Assembly: GCA_006937955.1 (NCBI GenBank)
Contig: SSNP01000292.1
Location: 340,213 to 404,212, forward strand
DNA from: Pachypanchax playfairii
Taxonomy: Eukaryota; Chordata; Actinopteri; Cyprinodontiformes; Aplocheilidae
Direction: 5' to 3'
DNA length: 64,000 nucleotides
Below, piece after piece: positions 12,201 to 27,200 of this stretch. A program made the position numbers and the translations under genes. How positions within the stretch are numbered: the first letter of the stretch is position 1; every line of letters starts with the position of its first letter. The notes beneath the pieces are model-generated. The model made no database searches. It was not told the origin of the DNA and worked only from the letters and a program-made list of their open reading frames with translations.

Positions 12201-15200
12201 CTGCGACTCATCAGAATCTGTGACTATACGATAACAGTGTGCATTTCTCTTTATTTGCCAAACGACTTGCAAGACCAGCAAGAAGAAGATAATTTACTTA
12301 AACTGCGTAAGCACTGGTTTATCGGAGATTGTATATAAGCTTTACGGCAAAAATAAAACAAAAATAAGTAAAATAAGCTTTACGGCTTAGGGGTGCACGC
12401 AGAAGTGGTCCGCAGGTGCGCGTGCGCTGTGACAATTTGATCAAAATTTGCAACGCATATTTGCATAAGTAGACTAAAGGTGCGTTCACACCGGCTGAAA
12501 CATCAACGTCAGACGCGGCAAGTTCACATGTGAAGTCTATATTGAAGTGCGTCAGACAGACGTAAACAGCTCTGCGTCGCTTTGTGAGCGTTATTAGCGG
12601 CAACTTTTCAAGCTTTTCGAGTGTTTCAGGCGTTGACGCTTGAAACGCTTGAAAAGCTCAAAACGCAGAAAGTTCAGCTAGCTGAACTTTTGACGCTCTT
12701 GAAGCGGCATGTCAACCAATCAGAGCGTCTCATCGTAGTGACGTACCTGAATGAAGCAGGAAGTCTTCAAACAGGGCGCAGGACAGACGGAAGTAGCGCT
12801 GGAAGCTAACCTTATCCATATGCAACTCCTGGAGCAAATGGTTTAACTCCTCAAACTCAAAACACATCTGAAGAATGGGGTGCATCCACAAACGCAGTAA
12901 ATAAAGCCAAGTCACTCTCTATATGATCCACCATAGCTCAGAACATCCGATAACAAAGGAAGCCCTGCCTACGCGCTCTTTTTAACGGACCAGCGTTACG
13001 AGCTTTAACGCCTACGCGCTCTGACTGGCAGACGTTATGAGCTTCAACTTTCAAACGTCAAACTTGGAGCGTTATGAGCGTTGCTTGACGTTGACAAAGT
13101 GGCCGGTGTGAATGCACCATTAGTCTTCACTTATCCCATGTATCCCATCTGGAACAAACCCGATGTTCTGCAGAACAAAAATATGATCAACTTCTCAGAT
13201 TGGAACAGTAATGGGATCAAATACTTAGGAAACGGAAAATGCTCTTTTAACACGGAAGAGAATTTTAAATTTAAGGAAAATGGTAATTTTGGGTGAGAGA
13301 AAAGAGGGGGAAAAATTGAGACATAGACTTCACTTCCGGGTCACTGAGACGAACCAACGCAAAGTTTATAATCCGTTGTCATGGATTAAATGAAATCGAT
13401 CTCTTACTCTTTTGCAGCAGCGGGCGGAGAGTTTTGCTCCTTGGTTCCCAGAGAGGTCCGTCGACTCGAAGTAGCTCTCTCCGAGTGTCGGAACTTTACC
13501 CAGGTAGACGAACAGCTGCTCCGTAAGGATCAGGTCACTGGTGGTTCTCGTCACGTGTTGGAAGGCCCACGGAAGCAATTCTGGGATCTGTAGTCTTTCT
13601 CTCAGCTGGTGGCGTGAAGGTCTGGGTTTTGTGGAATTAACTGTTCAAATAAAATACTTGGCGTGTTTGAACATGCGCCGAATTTAAAGGAAAATGAACT
13701 TTGAAAGTAAAGAAAATCACGCGTTAAAACGAAAACTTAAGCTTCAAATAAACGAGGAGTTTGTTAAAATAAAATCAAAGGTTTAATCAAGGTTTAAACT
13801 CGAAAAACGAGGTAAAAATTGATAAAACGAGAGCCGAGTAGGCTTAAAGAAAAATTAAGTAAAAACTAAGATGAAGATGACGAAAGTCTTGAAAAAAAAG
13901 GAAAAAAGAAAAAGAAGGAGCAGGGCCCAAAAGGGGCTTCAGGCGATAGAGTTGCAGGAGCTTCAGGAGAGAGAGAGAGAGTGCTCAGGAGCGAGAGAGG
14001 TGTTAATTTATACAGCCATTTCGCTCACCTCTGGGTGTGTCTTCACTGGCTCTTAGCCAATGATAAATCAGTTTTTGGGAATTTAAATTTTAGGACTGCC
14101 CTCTGGTATCGGTTACAGATTCTTAAATTATGTCAAACAAAAATGCTTACTCATCCACTCTTTGTGAAACTACCATTACCATCAATTTTATCTTTTAGCA
14201 AGAATTAACAAACAGCATTTCCTTATTCTAATGACATATTACTTTTACACATATCAGTATTTATTCCTGAGTAATAAAGAAGGGATTTGCAGGTTAAGTC
14301 AATATATCCTAATGAGATCTGTAACATGGTTAAACAAATCATTGTTTAAAGAAATTTAGATTACATTGCTCTTCATAGCGACTTACTAAAGAGAGTGATT
14401 CAAGCACATTTCGTTTTATTCACTGAACAATGTATCATTAATTCATGTAGAAATACTTCTCTCAAAACCAAGTGTTTCCTAGATATTTCCTGTGGAGAGG
14501 ACTTTTGGTTAACAGTTATTGATCAGATTAACAGTTGCATGCATCTGGAATTTACATGCTTATTATCAGAGTTTCACTGAATATAGTTTTCAGATATCAA
14601 ATCATTTTATCATTTAGTTAAACTGGGTGAACATTACTTCAGAGCAAAGATAATGGTTTGATACCTGTAAAGAAAGGTTTGATTGAATTAACTGTGATCA
14701 CATTAAATAGTTCATATGTGTATTGGAGTCTCTCAGTTGCTCAAAAGGGCTTCTTAATTAAATCATTGGGACCATTTGGGTTTGGCCTTTTGAAGTGACA
14801 TCTCGTCGTTAAAAGGGGGTGTTTTGGTGAGATCAGGAGACATCCCGTCTCTGCTCAAGCAACACAGAATGCTTTGGCATGCGTTATCCAAACACAAAAA
14901 GATTTATCCTTTGATATGGAGGCAGGAAATGGTGGACTCCGAGCTCTGGTGTCCTATGCTTTAGTGGTTAACATAGGAATGTATAAATTATCTCGGCAGG
15001 GTGTGTGAGCTTCAAAGAGGCTCTCAGACCAGATTCGAACTGGAGACTGCTTTCCAGTCGTAGAGGTGTCGAAAGTGACAGAAACCATTCACAAAAAGTG
15101 GAGATCCTGGGTCCTTTTGTTGCTCTCAGGAATGTGAAACTAAGGTTTTCACATCACAGAAAGAGTCACTGATACACACGATCTTCTCCAATTTAATGAA

Positions 15201-18200
15201 TCAGAAATGAGGCTGTTGATGCGTCCTACAAACCCAAATTACTGAAGTCATTAAGTTATAAAGTTAAAAAGTTATAGGGGCGTCCAGAGTGTCTAATATG
15301 AAGCTGAACATGTTTTTCTGTGAGTATCCACTTAGACAAGTTGTGAAACAGCAGCTTAAATTTTTTAAATGCCTTTTTTCCACTGGCCTCTACTCAGCCC
15401 GCCCAACTCCCCTGACTCAGCCTAACGCCACACAGCCCGTGTTGTCTTGTGTATCCATTGTGTTCCCAGAAGTGAGGGTGAAGGTGTGAAAAAGAGTAGG
15501 GTTTCGTTTTACAAGTGGCGCAAAAAGTCTGTGATTCAAAAAGTAGTCCAAAACAGTAGCACGGCAGCACGGCAGGAAGCTTTCTAGGCCCGGTTTCAGA
15601 AAAACACCCAGGATTTTTTAACTACTTCTACTACTACTACTACTGTCATTTAGCAGACGCTTTTATCCAAAGCGACTTACATTGAGAGAACATACAAGCA
15701 AGAAATCAAAGAGAAGGAAACAATATAAGGAGGCGGACTGTTTGGAGTCCAGTTTAATTCCGACGCTGATACATCAAGTGTATCAAATTTTTTTTTTTTT
15801 TTTTTTTTAGTGAGAGATAAATTCTCAAATCGTTATCATAAATCATAAATTAATCCCACATTAAGACTGAAAGTGTTCTTTAAAGAGCTGAGTCTTAAGT
15901 CTGCTCTTAAAAGTAGCTGCCGACTCTGAGGATCGGACCGAGTTTGGTAGGTCATTCCACCATCGGGGGATAACAGAGGAGAAGAGTTTGGAACATGATC
16001 TCATGCCACGTTGTGGTGGAAGCGCTAGGCGTCTTTCATCGGCTGAGCGTAGCTGACGCGTGGGAATGTAGGTTTGGATGAAGGAGTGAAGGTAAGTAGG
16101 AGCTGTGTGTGTTAGAGTCTGGTAAGCCAGAAGCAGAGCTTTGTATTTGATGCGTGCTGCAACTGGAAGCCAGTGCAGGGAAATGAGCAGCGGAGTGACA
16201 TGAGCCCTTTTGGGCTGGTTGAAGACCAGACGTGCTGCTGCATTCTGAATCATCTGCAGAGGTTTAACCGAGGACGCTGGAAGACTGGCCAGCAAAGAGT
16301 TGCAGTAGTCGATCCGGGACAAGACCAGGGCCTGGACCAGAAGCTGTGTGGTGTGGTCTGTGAGGAAGGCTCTGATTTTCCTGATGTTGTAAAGCTCGAA
16401 TCGACATGAGCGAGCTACGGAGTTAACCTGCTCTTTGAAGGACAGCTGGTTGTCGAGTATGACACCAAGGTTTCTGGCGGAGGTTTTGGGGAACAGCGTG
16501 ATGGAGTCAAGCTGCACGCTTATCTGAGGAGGTAAGGAGTTACTGGCAGGACAGACAATGAGGTCAGTTTTGGACAGATTAAGCTGAAGGTGGCGATCCC
16601 TCATCCACGCCGAGATATCTGAGAGGCAGGCAGATATCCGCACTGAGACGGATGTATCGTCTGGAGGGAAGGAGTGTCGTCAGCGTAGCAATGGTATGAG
16701 AAGCCATGGGAGCGAATGATCTCGCCTAATGAGGTGGTGTATAAAGAGAAGAGGAGAGGACCAAGGACCGAGCCCTGCGGGACACCCGTCGCCAGCTCAT
16801 GCAGACTGGACATCTGTCCATGCCACGAGACTCTGAAAGATCTTTCCGCAAGGTACGAGGTGAACCACGAGAGGACCGGTCCCGAGATGCCAAGCTTAGA
16901 TAGCGTCAAGAGGAGAATGAGGTGGTTGACGGTGTCGAAAGCAGCAGACAGGTCAAGGAGTATGAGTACTGAGGAGAGACCAGCCGATCTGGCAACCCGT
17001 AGTGACTCTGCAACTGAGAGAAGAGCGGTTTCAGTGGAATGGCCTCGCTTAAAGCCTGATTGATAAGGATCAAGTAGGTCGTTGTCGTGGAGGAACTGTG
17101 AGACTTGAGTGAAAACGGCTCGCTCTAGGATCTTGGACATGAACGGTAGGAGCGAGACTGGCCGGTAGTTTCCTACCTGGGCCGGGTCGAGCAACGGTTT
17201 TTTCAGCAGGGGAGTGACAGTGGCTTGCTTGAAAACTGAAGGTAAGACGCCAGTTTTCATGGAAGAGTTTATAATGTGGGTTATTGCAGGTTTGACAGCA
17301 GGAAGAATGCCCAGCAGGATATCTGTAGGAATCGGATCCAGAGGACACGTGGTTGGATTAGATTCCACTACGAGTCGGGAGATTTCGTCCTCATTCAGTA
17401 AGCGGAAGGAGCAGAGTGATTGACCGGAGGAAGGATGGACCAGACTGGGATTGTCAGGCTCAGAAAACTGATTTTTAATGGAAGCGATTTTGTCGGTGAA
17501 GTAGGTGGCGAACATGTATGTTTTAAAAGTGTTTCCAGCGGGAGGTAAGCGGCCATCTAATCAGAGGGCAGCAGTGACAAGGTGGGGGTACTAGCGTCAT
17601 CACTGCACAACGGATGCCGTGGCCTGATTCAGTCCAACTCGTACTACCTCCAGAGGTGGTACGAAAAAAACGTGGCTCAGTGCTGAAAATGGATAATGGA
17701 AGTGCTCACCAAGGAGTCGTGCGGTGCGGGGCTGAGTAGATGCCAGTGGAAAAGGGCAAAAGTTATTTTGTACTGGGGGCGGCTGTGGCTCAGTGGTTAG
17801 AGCGGTCGTCCTCCAACTTGAAGGTTGGTGGATCGATCCCGGCTTCCACCGCCACATGTCGAGGTGTCCTTGGGCTAGACACTGAACCCCATGTTGCCCC
17901 CCGATCTGCGTATCGGGTTGTGTGAGTGTTAGCCCCTACCCTCTCCCCCGGTTTACATATCGGGTTGCGTGAATGGATAAATGCAAAACCTTGTAGTGTG
18001 AAAGCGCTTTGAGTGGTCTGAATGACTAGAAAAGCGCTATACAGATACAGGGCATTTACCATTTATTGTTTTAACCTCTTAGCGTTCCTGCCATGTTTGC
18101 AAAAAATGCTTCAATTAAACATACCAATTTTAAAATTGAAGCTGTTCTTGAACCATTTGGAGTAGAAATATGGTTAAGACCTCTTTGGAAATAAAACACT

Positions 18201-21200
18201 CTGAAGTTTCATCCATAATAGTCAGACCAACATTACCAAAATAAAAGCAAAACAGGAAGCCAGTACAAACACCCAAAATAACAACTGAATCTAAACACGG
18301 GGGGAATAAGACAAGACTACCCAAAAACTAGAAATAAACTCAGAAGAATACAACACAATACCAGGCTACAAAAAACCCCAAAAAACAATCCAAGTCCTGA
18401 AACCATGGGGCGCAAGAGTCTGAAGGTTGCCAGGAGGCCATGAGAGGAGGCACCAAGAGTCCGGGAGGCGGCCAGGGGCCACGATGAGAGGTGCAGAGAG
18501 TCTGAAGGACGGCAAGGAGGCCACGAGGAGAGGCGCCAAGAGTCTTGAGTGTGGCAAGGGGGCCGCGAAGAGAGGCGTAGAGAGTCTGGAGGGTGGCCAG
18601 GGGGCCGCGATGAGAGGCGCAGAGAGTCTGAAGTGCGGCCTGGGAGCTGCGAGTATAGGCGCCGAGGGTCTGGTGTGCGGCTTGGGAGCTGCGGAACTGT
18701 AGAAGGCCTGGTAGGACCGTGACGGAGGGCGACATCCTTGAGCCGGCGATATCCCCAAACCCTGGAGAAGGTATTGGAGGAGCGTCACAGACTGCGACGT
18801 TCTCAAACCCTGGAGAAGGCGTGGGAGGAGCGTCTGGCATGGCGACGTCCTCAAACCCTGGAGAAGGCGTGGGAGGAGCATTGCGGATGGTAACTTCCTC
18901 AAAGCCTGGAGGATATGTTGGAGGAGCGTCATGGACAGCGACGTCCTCGAGCCCTGAGGAAGGCGTTGGAGGAGTGTCGGGGATGGCGACGTCCTTAACC
19001 CCTGGAGGATACGTTAGAGAAGCGCCGCAGACGGCGACGTCCTAAAACCCTGGAGAAGGTGTGGGAGGAGCGTCGCAGACTGCGACCTCCTCAACCCCTG
19101 GAGGGTTCATTGGAGGAGCGTCGTGGAGGGCGACGTCCTTGGGCCCTGAGGAAGGCGTTGGAGGAGCGTAGCAGACGGTGACATCCTCAAACCCTGGAGA
19201 AGGTGAGGGAGGAGCGTTGCGGACGGCGACGTCCTCAAACCCTGGAGAAGGCGTGGGAAAAGCGTCACGGACTGCGACCTCCTCAACCCCTGGAGGGTGC
19301 GTTGGAGGAGCATCGCGGAGGGCGACGTCCTTTAGCCCTGAGGAAGGGGTTGGAGGAGCGTCGCGGATGGCGACGTCCCCAACACCCTGGAGAAGGCGTT
19401 GGAGGAGCGTTGCAGACGGCGACGTCCTCAAACCCTGGAGAAGGTGTGGGAGGAGTGTCGCAGACGGCGACGTCCTCAAACCCTGGATGTCAGGGAATTG
19501 ACCATGTTTTGCGGTGAGAATAGTGGACCCAAGTGCAGGGAAGAGACTCAAATAGTTATGAACATAAAAACTGAATATTATTAAGGCAAAACCAAACGGC
19601 TGACGGGGCAGGAAAAACAGCGGGATGAGGGTGACACACGGAGCTAGAGGACACAGACTTAATGATTAGGTGATGATTAGGAATCCAACAGAATAATCCA
19701 TACCAAGTGAAGGGAAAATGAGAACGGACTGACGAGGACTGGACATGAGAACGCTACTTAAATACAAACTGAACTGATTACAAAACTAGAAACACCTGGA
19801 CACAAAACAGAAGCTGAACACACTGAGGACTAACGAACCAGGAAGTAAACATGATGTATGAATAAAGAGACCTAACAAGACAGTGGAGAAAACAGGACGT
19901 ACCAACATTACCAAAATAATAGCAAAGCAGGACACCAGTACAAAGACCCAAAATAACAGCTGAATCTAAAGACAGGGGGGGGAATAAGACAAGACACAAG
20001 AGTCCACATGGAACCACGAGGAGCTAAGAAACAATTCACACAAAACCTCAGATAAATCTGGACTAAAACCACAACTAGAAATCAAAACTAAACAAACAAA
20101 ACCCAAGACCTGACACCTACCTAAGAAACATGCACTGTGCAACCAGTAACTGAGTATCATGTCAGGTAAAAAGTATAAACGAAATGATAAATATTTTATT
20201 TTAACCTATTTTAACCGTGAGTTGGACTTGTTTTAACAGCCATGGTGCTGTAAAACATGTTATAAAAGAATGAATACTGTGTAACTAAATAATATTTATT
20301 TCCCCGCCCTTTCTACTCATGACTTGCTTGAAGTACTTGCACAAGCTAAGTTTAAAAGTGCTGCTGTTCTCTTTAAAAACATTTATATATTTCTTTATTA
20401 TAATTATTATTTATAAAAGTTGCTCAAAATACTATTTTCTGATTGGATGACAAAGTAAAATTTTAAAACAATCATCCTGGATAAGCTTTGAAAACTGAAG
20501 AACTTATTGACAAAAACGGCAGACAGAGGGCCACCCTAGTGATATTGCTGCTTGGGGCCCCTGGTGGCCTTGCTACACCACTGCTCTGGTGGCTCTACAA
20601 TAGACTGAATAACGTCAGTTGTATGGGTTGCGGCCAGAAATGGTGTTCTGAAGATTCATGCTGCCCTGTCCAAAAATGCTGCCACAGTGCGAATTGACAG
20701 CTTATTTGAAGTTTAAACAGTATTCTTGTTTATGGCGAGTGTGTCCTGTTAATTATTTAAGCATATTTTTATGATCCTTCCCTGATATTTTCTATATACA
20801 GTGCTGTGAAAATCTATTTGCCCCTTCCTGATTTCTTATTCTTTTAAATGTTTGTCACACAAAATGTTTCTGATCATCAAACACATTTAACCATTAGTCA
20901 AAGATAACACAAGTAACACAAAATGCAGTTTTTAAATGATGGCTTTTATTATTTAGGGAGAAAAAACATCCAACCCTATATGGCCCTGTGTGAAAAAGTA
21001 ATTATTATTAAATATGAGTTCGGGATTCAGGGAACTAAACTGGTTTAAATCATGCTTATCTGACAGTTTCCAGTTTGTTCATTCAAATAATGAATCTTCA
21101 CGCACCAGAGTCAGTCATTGAAGTTCCTGAGGGTTCAGTTCTTATTGGCATTTTAAAATTCACTGAATCCGATTATGATTTACTGTAAATCAAAATGTTT

Positions 21201-24200
21201 TCATAAAACCAACTTTGAATCTGGAGTATACTGCACAATAGTGAATCGACTGCAGTCGACTCATTGTGAGACATACAATTTAAAGACTAGAAGAGAGAAA
21301 AGTAATGAAATTAAAAGTATGTTGCAGATATCTACATTATTGCACTAGTTTTCTGTATAAATTGAGGTGAGGTCTATATTGCACATCAGATGAATAATGT
21401 GAAGTGGTCTTTGTGAGTTCAGGGCCTTGGTTTCTAAGGTGATTTGTCCTGGTTTTCATTGCTTTGTATCTCTCGCCTGATGGCAAAAGTTGGAAGAGGC
21501 AACGCCTGGGATGTGAAGGTCCTGTGAAATCTCATCAGCTTTTTTGCAGGGTTCACCTTCCTGATTACATTTTCTAACACATCAATTTCTTCAAAGTGTC
21601 ATGACACAGAAATAAGTGGCAAGTTGTGAGAGGTCAATAACAAATGGGTGCCATACCAGTTTCATGTTGGAGCCTTTGACCACCTGATAGGGTTAGTGTT
21701 ACTGTGAAGTGGATCTGCCTGGAGCTCCAAGCAGGACAGGACCACTTGGTTTCAGCAATGTTGCAGCAACTCTTGGGTATTTTTAAGAAGCTGTGACCCA
21801 CTTGCTTGAATCTTGTTTGTCTCTTTGTACTCTGTAGGTCATGAACATGAAAAGCTGATGTTTCAGGCACATATAAATCAAGCTGAAGATAAACCCTTTC
21901 AACAGCTTCTTGAAGTGCCCTCTGAAGCATTTTTACAATCCCACGATGACCACGACATACAAAACTGCATACTGAAGTTTCCAAAACCTCCAACAGATCT
22001 GAACCAGCACCTAGAGCAGTATTTGTGCAGTGCTGAGCAATTTGTATCCCATGAGCTTCATCGACTCTCAGTGTCTGGAAATGACTTGAAAATTCAAGTT
22101 GATGGCTTACATCATCAGACATTTGTTCAGCTCCATGACTTGCTCCAAAACATCAACACTTCCAAGACATGTTTGCTGCTGATAAAATGGGTCCTACACA
22201 AATATCTGAGGTGGGTATCTTTGAGCTGATACACTCCGTCTCTCTAATTTTTTCACTGACACCTGAGACAGACTTTAATGAGCCAATGCAAAGGTTGCCA
22301 CATTGAGATAATGGGTCAGAAAAAGACTTGAAATGGCTCAAATAAATGTCCGAACCAAATGTTTTTCAGATCACCTGTCAAAGTGCTTATTGCAAAGAGG
22401 CTGAAGATGAGTTATTGTTTAAATATGATAGTAACAGAGTACATGGATGTTAAAGCAGCAATCTGGAGTTTTCCCTTTTCAAGAGTTATACATGACATTT
22501 TGAAATTCCATAAAAGTGATAACTCGGTTCTGTAATAAAATGTGGGAAAAACATCATTTTTTTTCTCAAAGCCCACCCGCGTCCTGTAGAGGTGCACGCA
22601 ATTTTAACTCAGCAGCGCAATGCATAAGCCAATAACGTTCAACATCTGCATATGTACACCTGTCAATCAACCAAGTGTGCACGCACACGTATCCTGAAGA
22701 AACTCAGCCGGCTGGCGTTTACTAGCACTGTTGCCAATTTACTGACTTTGTCTCAATTTCTAAAGACTTTTCAGACCCCTTTAGTGACTTTTTTTCCTAG
22801 CAACAAATCTAGCATCCTTTCTGACCTGCCTTAGCAACTTTATGTAGAGCTTTTTTGTCTATATTTCTTGCAGATTTGAGACCCAAGTTGCTGAGACCTA
22901 CTTTCTCCCAGACGTTCAAAAAGGGAATGATGTGCACATGTTACATCGACTGACCAATCATAATCCTTTCTCAGTTTTTCACCCACTCACAAACCAATGA
23001 AATGTTCAAAAGTAAACAATGAAATCTGCAGAAATCTTTCTTTAACAAGCCAGACATGAACATTGTTCTCCATCTTCACATATCAAACCTCTCGTTTCAA
23101 TTCTGTAGAGAATCAATCAACCTCAAAAAGCCTTTTTTAAAGGCTAATTTACACAACTTTTGCTTAAAGAGTAACTAAACCCCAAAACACATTTTTGCTT
23201 GTAAACTGTAATAATGGGTCTTTACCAATGCAGTGAGTGACATTTTTGTGTAAACTTGTTAAATTCTACACTTTTTGTTCTAAAAACATTTTAGTGCTGT
23301 CTTCTTATGGTTGACAGTGTGGCTACAGCAGTTTGTGATTCGCTGCCATCTTTTCCATTCTTCACATCACAGGAATGGTCTTACAGACACGCCCGTGGAT
23401 TTGGGTATAAATCCATTTCTCAGACACACTTGCCCCGGTGTCTCCAGCATCTAACCAAAGAGCTGCACAAAGGTGGTATAAACTGCCTGCAGCACATTGG
23501 AATTTATAGAAACTTTCTGAAAACCAGGGTGGTCTTTTATGCAGGTGGTTATACCTACCTGCTGACATCTGCTTATTACCTATGACAAAGAGAATAACTA
23601 ATATCGGTAAATGAATAATGAAATTAGGGCAAAGACTTCAAATTTACTGCAGTGGTTGTGATTGTATGATGTTTTATGCACATTATATTCTCTTTATGCT
23701 TGGGTATTAATATTTGTACCTCAGGCACCTCTCTGCAACATACATTTTCTGTTTTGGGCAACAAGGTACAGTGGCTGCACGCACCTGTTGGTAGAGTCAA
23801 ATGCTAATACTCAAGCTAATGTAAATGTAGCGTTAGCTCTCTGGCTAACAACAATGTACCACTAAGAGATGGTTTCTATTCTATGTCGCTAAGCCGCTGC
23901 AAAACAATACGCATCAGGGCCGGCCGACCCATCAGCGAAGCAGCCGCCTTCATTTTCATCTGTCCTTCTCTGGTGACTGTCCTCTGTGTTAAAGCGTAAC
24001 TGAACCCCCAAACACCTTTTTTTGCTTTGCCGCTTGAAAGCAAGCAACGCAGAAGTTCAGCTAGCTGAACTTTTGACGGTCTTGACACTCTTGAAGTGGT
24101 GCATCAACCAATCAGAGCATCTCATTGTAGTGGTGTCACTGCAGATAACTTGAATGAAGCCGGAGCAGGAAAAACGTTAATTTCAACAATGGAAGACAAG

Positions 24201-27200
24201 CTTATCGCTGATCCACCTGTCGTTGTCTAGCTTTATTAAGCAAATAAAGCCAAGCTTCTCTCTCGATATGATCTGCCATAGTTCAGAACATACAGCAACA
24301 GAGGAAGCCCTATCTACGCGCTCTGTTTTGTTTAAAAGTGGCAGGCGTTGCAATCTTCAACGTACAACACCAAACTAGATGCTTTGTGAGCGTTGCTTGA
24401 CGCTGACAATACGTGCAATGTGAACCCACCATAAAGCCTCCCTCTACCTCCGGTAAAGGTGGAGGAGAGAAATCTTCCACCTCAAAAGATCGATCAGTCA
24501 CAAAACTGATTATGTTGCTTTGGTGAATGTCCATGTTTCAGTGTCAGATTAAGCTAGCTGTCACTGTCCTCCTGATCACACCCCCATGTTCCCCCTTCCA
24601 CTCATCCTCCTCACGCCTCTGTGGCTCTTGGCACTGCCCACTTTGGTAGAATTTTTCAGATTTTGTCTGGGGGCTGGGTTTTGCTTTATCATGGGGTTCA
24701 GTCAGGGCTGGTTCTGGGCATAGGCAGACTAGGCAATTGCCTAGGGCACCCTCTGCTGGAGGGGGCGCCACATTCTTTTTTTTTTTTTTTGGACAAACTG
24801 TTGGACACACCATTCATCTCATGTAAAGAGCAAAATAACTAATAATTAAATATCTATCTATGTATCATCTCTACTGAAATACTCAAATTTTTTGCAATGT
24901 AATCCAGTTATTGAGTGACGTTGTTTCTGTTCTGGGCAGTAGGAGGCGCCAAACTCCTTTTTTGCCAAGGGCACCATGCAGCTCAGGGCCGGCCCTGGGT
25001 TCAGTTATATTTTAAGTAGTGTGACATGTCAATCACAGCCCAGCCCGCCACCCCCACCCGCCGCCACATGTATGCTGGTCCACCAGGCACCACCTCCTTT
25101 AGAGGCACTTTTTTAAAAAAGAGATTTCACGCAGAGACATAATCTGGAGGGGGGATTGGCTTTTAAAAAGCACAAAAGTGATGGAAATTAATATGCAAAT
25201 TAGTGTGTGACATCATTTGGTGACTTTATGGGTCAACTTCAACTCCTTTCTGTTAGAGACAGCTGGCAACGCTGTTTACAAGTGGTTTACAATGCTGCAA
25301 AGTCATGTGAATCATGGAGCAGCAACAGCCTTAAATAAACATAAATTGTTTAAATGTAACTTACCATGCAGTATCCATCTTAACAAAGGTGGCGTGCATG
25401 CACAGATGAAAGCCACAGAAACAGAGGGGTGGGAATCAAAGGTGCAACACATTTTTTTTCATCTCAGGGGCGCTCTCTGAGAAAAAACTCCAGATTTCTG
25501 CTTTAAGTTTCATTTCCTCATTCAGTTGATGGGATTTAAAAAAAAACTAAAAACAGAAAGTTTCATGAAGGGCTGGCCTCATTGTTTATCAGGCAGCACA
25601 TGACAAGTGACCAAAACTCCTTATCTGGTTTAAATAATCTAAGTCAGACTCCTGGTCAGTGATGTCACGTGGCTCTCAGTTTTCATGAAAGATTTCTTCA
25701 AGTTGTGTTGGAGTCATAAACTGGAGGTCAGGCATTTCACTGACCAACATCTGCCCATTTCTATTAATAAGAAGAGTATATTTGGAAAGCATGACCCCTG
25801 TTTGTCAGGGTTTACAAACTCAATCTGATTGTTTCAAAATAATCCACTCATGTTTTTAATGTTACTATTTAGCTACTTTCTATCAGTTGTAATGAGTCAG
25901 ATGTGAAAGTGAGATATGCTGATAATTAGTAATGCTTTGGAATTTGTTTTTCCCAGTCAGGAGCTGCTTAGTGATCCTGACCCGAGCCTGCTGAAAGGAT
26001 GGGAAAACCCATCACATACCAAACTGTCTGAATGTGTTCAGGTAAGAATCCCCTGGTTTTACTGAAAAGTCTGATTTCTGCTTCATTCAAGGCCTGAGAA
26101 GGTTTGACATCTACATGCTTTTACACATGAGTTACCAGCTTTTAGCCTGGAAGCTGATAACTTGAGTGAATAACTGTTGTAAATGTTCTGCAGTATGGTG
26201 GTGAGTAAGTTACAGTACGAGATCAATTGGGGGTTTTATGTACAGAGTTCTGCTGTATTTGATATCTGGGTTTCTCCCACAGACTACACATATGCATTTT
26301 GAGTAGTACTTTACCACGAGACAAGACTTTTTGTCAACAAGATGTTGTCCAGAAATTTGTTAACTCATGCAGAGGTGGGTGAAAACATACAGACTCACAT
26401 GACATGGTCTTTTGTAAAAATACTGTTTAGGTTGTTGCACAGCAGTTTTTCTGTGTTTTTAGTCTCTTCTTTGTGTTTAACTGCAAAGCTCAGCCAGAAA
26501 AGGGTATTTTTCTTCAATACTTTCTAATCAAAGATAGAAAAGGCTATAGACAAATACTTTCACTTCTTCAAAGTACTTTCAGTTTCCCTTTACTTAATTT
26601 CATTGTTAAAGAAGCCCTTCCATTAAATACGGTTTTTCTGAGGTTTCTGTTGAATATTTTAGCTCCACAGGTGTTCTTACCTCCATAGTGAGTGTGAAAA
26701 CAGGTCAACAACTTCTTTTTCAGTTTTTATCTCTCAAACTAGGCAGGTGGCGATAAAACCCGAGTTCTCCTGAGTTTGAACGGCCTGTATCGAAACGGTA
26801 CCGTTTCTTCACAGTTCCTTTGTTCATTAGTATTCAGCAGCTCCCGCAGTTGAAACCATGCCTAGCATGCTGTTGGCTAAAAGCTGTTAGCATAAGACGT
26901 AGCAAACAAGAAGAGAGTATGTATGATGTTGCCATGTGCAGCGGGGCAGGAAACTGAGTCCAGCAAATCCGAATAACGAATATGAACGAGCTGCTGCTTG
27001 TGGCCTGACGGAATGAGCTGATACCACCCGAATTTTAATGCAGAAAGATTGAAAGGTCTGTTGATCAGTGTTTCCTAACGTTTTTTTAGATATAAAATGT
27101 TTCATATTACTGGTTAATACTTAAGAAATAACCACAAAGTCCTGAAATTTGTATGAAATGGCCTCTTTAATAAACCAGACAAGATCCTGGCTGGAAATCA

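Noticed and set aside
13871..14056. Lys/Arg-rich small protein
   Set aside because: Low-complexity AAG/AAA and GAGAGA sequence, no splice or family support.
17775..17850. tRNA gene
   Set aside because: The tRNA-like part is the promoter head of a SINE present three times in the window; no intact cloverleaf or terminator.
18427..19584. Several long plus-strand frames in the minisatellites
   Set aside because: Open only because the repeat units are multiples of three; both strands are open and no start or exon context is seen.
19489..20115. Solo LTR or DNA element bounded by TGTCAGG/CCTGACA
   Set aside because: Only seven matching terminal bases and no target-site duplication.
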